A stretch of 5,221 nt of DNA from Sedimentisphaerales bacterium (GTDB taxonomy: Bacteria; Planctomycetota; Phycisphaerae; Sedimentisphaerales; SG8-4): assembly GCA_016928975.1 (NCBI GenBank), contig JAFGJR010000158.1, positions 1 through 5,221 on the forward strand, in the 5' to 3' direction. The notes below the pieces were generated by a model that ran no database searches, had not been told where the DNA came from, and worked only from the letters and a program-made list of their open reading frames with translations. This document shows, one piece after another, positions 3,900 to 5,221 of this stretch (its first letter is position 1; each line of letters opens with the position of its first letter). The position numbers were made by a program, and so were the translations under genes.

Positions 3900-5221
3900 C
3901 TACGGAAGAACGCTCTCACTGTTGCGGCTTCTGGACGGCTCGTTGGGGAGATCGCCCGTGGTGGCCCGCAGCGGCGCCGCTCCCGTGACGGTCACCTGGA
4001 CGTGCTGCGTCACCGCGTTGCCGGCGTCGTCCGTAACCGTCAGATAAGCCGTGTAGGCACCTGGATTCCAGAAGGTCTTCACGGGAGCGGGATTGAGATA
4101 GAAAGGCTCCCCGCCGGGGGCGCCGTTCGGATTGTAGGAGAACGTCCCATCGCCGAACGTCCAGACGTACTCGACGATCTGACCGTCCGGATCGGTGGCC
4201 TCGGCCGAGAAGTGCACCGTCAGCGGCGCATCGCCTTCGATGACATCGGTCCGGGCCACGACCCCGGGCGCTTCGCCTGTCACCGTTTTTCGCAGGTACC
4301 ACGGCGTCGCCGTCGGATCGGTCTTGAAAAAGGCGTAGATCTGGTCCGCGCCTTTCTGAGCCCCGGAGGACTCGGGGTGCGGATTGTTGTACACGTCGCT
4401 CGTCGGCTCACAACATGTCCAGATCAGGCCGTCCGAACGGGGTTGGAGCCCGTCGCACCACAGGTACGGACCCCACAGAATCAGCGGCGACTCGACCGGC
4501 CCCTTGTCCGGGTCCCAGTTCAACTCCGGGTCGCCCTGCATCTGCTTGTCGATCATCCAGCGGACGGAGAAACCGGCCTCATAACAGTCCGGCTCGCCCT
4601 TGCGGTACATCAGGTAGGCGCGTTCCCGGCTGCTGTAGTAAACCAGCTTGATGTTGGGGAAATGGGTTTTCAGATTGCGAGCCGTCGCCTCCAGGTATCC
4701 CTGCAACTCCTGGGCATACGTCGGGAACGGTCCCGTCTCGCGCAGCGCGTGCAGAACCCAGACTACCTGCACCTGTGCTGGGGTCACCTTGTACTTGGCA
4801 AGGTTCAGCTTCATCGTCGAATAGGTCGTGGAATCCACGGCCTCCCAATCCATGGCCGCCCGCGTCCCCTGGGCGCCGTTGACGATCACCAACTGGGGAT
4901 TCCGAGCGGGATCATCGTCAGCGCGTTTGTGGAATGCCGCGTACGGCAGGTCCGGGCGACCCTCAAAGAAGATGTTCGTATTCGACATGCCCGCCGACAT
5001 CAGAACGATCTTGCCGCCTGCGGGATCGGAATTGCCCTGGGCGTCGAGCGGCTGAATCTGATTCCTCGCGATCTCCAACGCACGCGCCTCCAACTCCGGC
5101 GGGCGGATGCACCACCCGTCCGGATACAGCCCTCCCAGCTCCGTGTGCCCATCGCGCGTGTACGTCCCGGACCCCAGGTCCGGAAGCGGGATATACCCCA
5201 ACTCGCTCAGCGAAGGGTCCA
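3900..5221 (-). CDS. SGNH-hydrolase-like protein with a C-terminal PKD domain, N-terminus cut by window edge
   Basis: The frame is open to the right edge, so the start and any signal peptide lie outside; 439 residues are visible (numbered here from the first whole codon, 5217-5219). No ATG precedes the conserved region, and the TTG at 5201 lies inside the continuing sequence (DPSLSELGYIPLPDLG), so it is not a likely start. Residues about 70-300 resemble an SGNH/GDSL-type fold: KIVLMSAGMSNTN (70-82) where block I with its Ser would sit, VNGAQG (113-118), the strand VQVVWVL (150-156), the strand KLVYYSSRERAY (191-202), and a final D...HP segment (Asp275, His281) followed by FFKTDPTATPW (297-307). 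Residues about 316-412 are a PKD domain with the hallmark WTFGDG (353-358) and a closing strand AYLTVTDDAGNAV. A short Ser/Asn/Pro-rich tail ends the protein, with no anchor or sorting signal. PKD domains are usually extracellular carbohydrate- or protein-binding modules, so secretion is inferred. Esterase activity is plausible, but Ser79 and His281 as catalytic residues are my guess. Confidence 0.8.
   Translation of the reverse strand, partial: DPSLSELGYIPLPDLGSGTYTRDGHTELGGLYPDGWCIRPPELEARALEIARNQIQPLDAQGNSDPAGGKIVLMSAGMSNTNIFFEGRPDLPYAAFHKRADDDPARNPQLVIVNGAQGTRAAMDWEAVDSTTYSTMKLNLAKYKVTPAQVQVVWVLHALRETGPFPTYAQELQGYLEATARNLKTHFPNIKLVYYSSRERAYLMYRKGEPDCYEAGFSVRWMIDKQMQGDPELNWDPDKGPVESPLILWGPYLWCDGLQPRSDGLIWTCCEPTSDVYNNPHPESSGAQKGADQIYAFFKTDPTATPWYLRKTVTGEAPGVVARTDVIEGDAPLTVHFSAEATDPDGQIVEYVWTFGDGTFSYNPNGAPGGEPFYLNPAPVKTFWNPGAYTAYLTVTDDAGNAVTQHVQVTVTGAAPLRATTGDLPNEPSRSRNSESVLP

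Overview
The window is GC-rich, densely coded bacterial DNA. A classical lipoprotein signal (lipobox Cys) points to a Gram-negative-type envelope. The gene mix (a SGNH-like/PKD secreted-type protein, a GDP-mannose 3,5-epimerase-like enzyme, small orphan proteins) would suit a Planctomycetota genome, perhaps Phycisphaerae. That assignment is an inference from gene style, not from a marker gene. No rRNA, tRNA, CRISPR array, insertion sequence or phage gene is visible.

Layout, left to right. Positions 1-209 hold no gene but contain a perfect 18-bp palindrome. Then come two minus-strand genes forming a tight pair, read right to left: a GDP-mannose 3,5-epimerase-like enzyme (1035-2078) followed after 12 bases by an atypical GHMP-family sugar kinase (210-1022). 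The pair looks like a small nucleotide-sugar or glycan-precursor operon. A 423-base intergenic stretch (2079-2501) follows, carrying several inverted repeats and an AT-rich block upstream of the epimerase. A 70-residue plus-strand protein of unknown function (2502-2714) has a plausible promoter. A second plus-strand gene (2861-3286) encodes a small lipoprotein of unknown function. It converges on a minus-strand bacterioferritin gene (3315-3782) that keeps every diiron ligand and the haem-ligating Met. The right end is filled by a minus-strand gene (3900 to beyond 5221), cut off at its N-terminal side, encoding a SGNH-hydrolase-like region followed by one PKD domain.

The genes do not form one obvious pathway: sugar-nucleotide modification at the left, iron storage in the centre, and an extracellular or envelope protein at the right, with two orphans between. 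I see no convincing new multi-gene system. The points most worth following are the epimerase-kinase pair with its kinase lacking a normal phosphate-binding loop, the SGNH-like/PKD protein, and the uncharacterised 70-residue protein.
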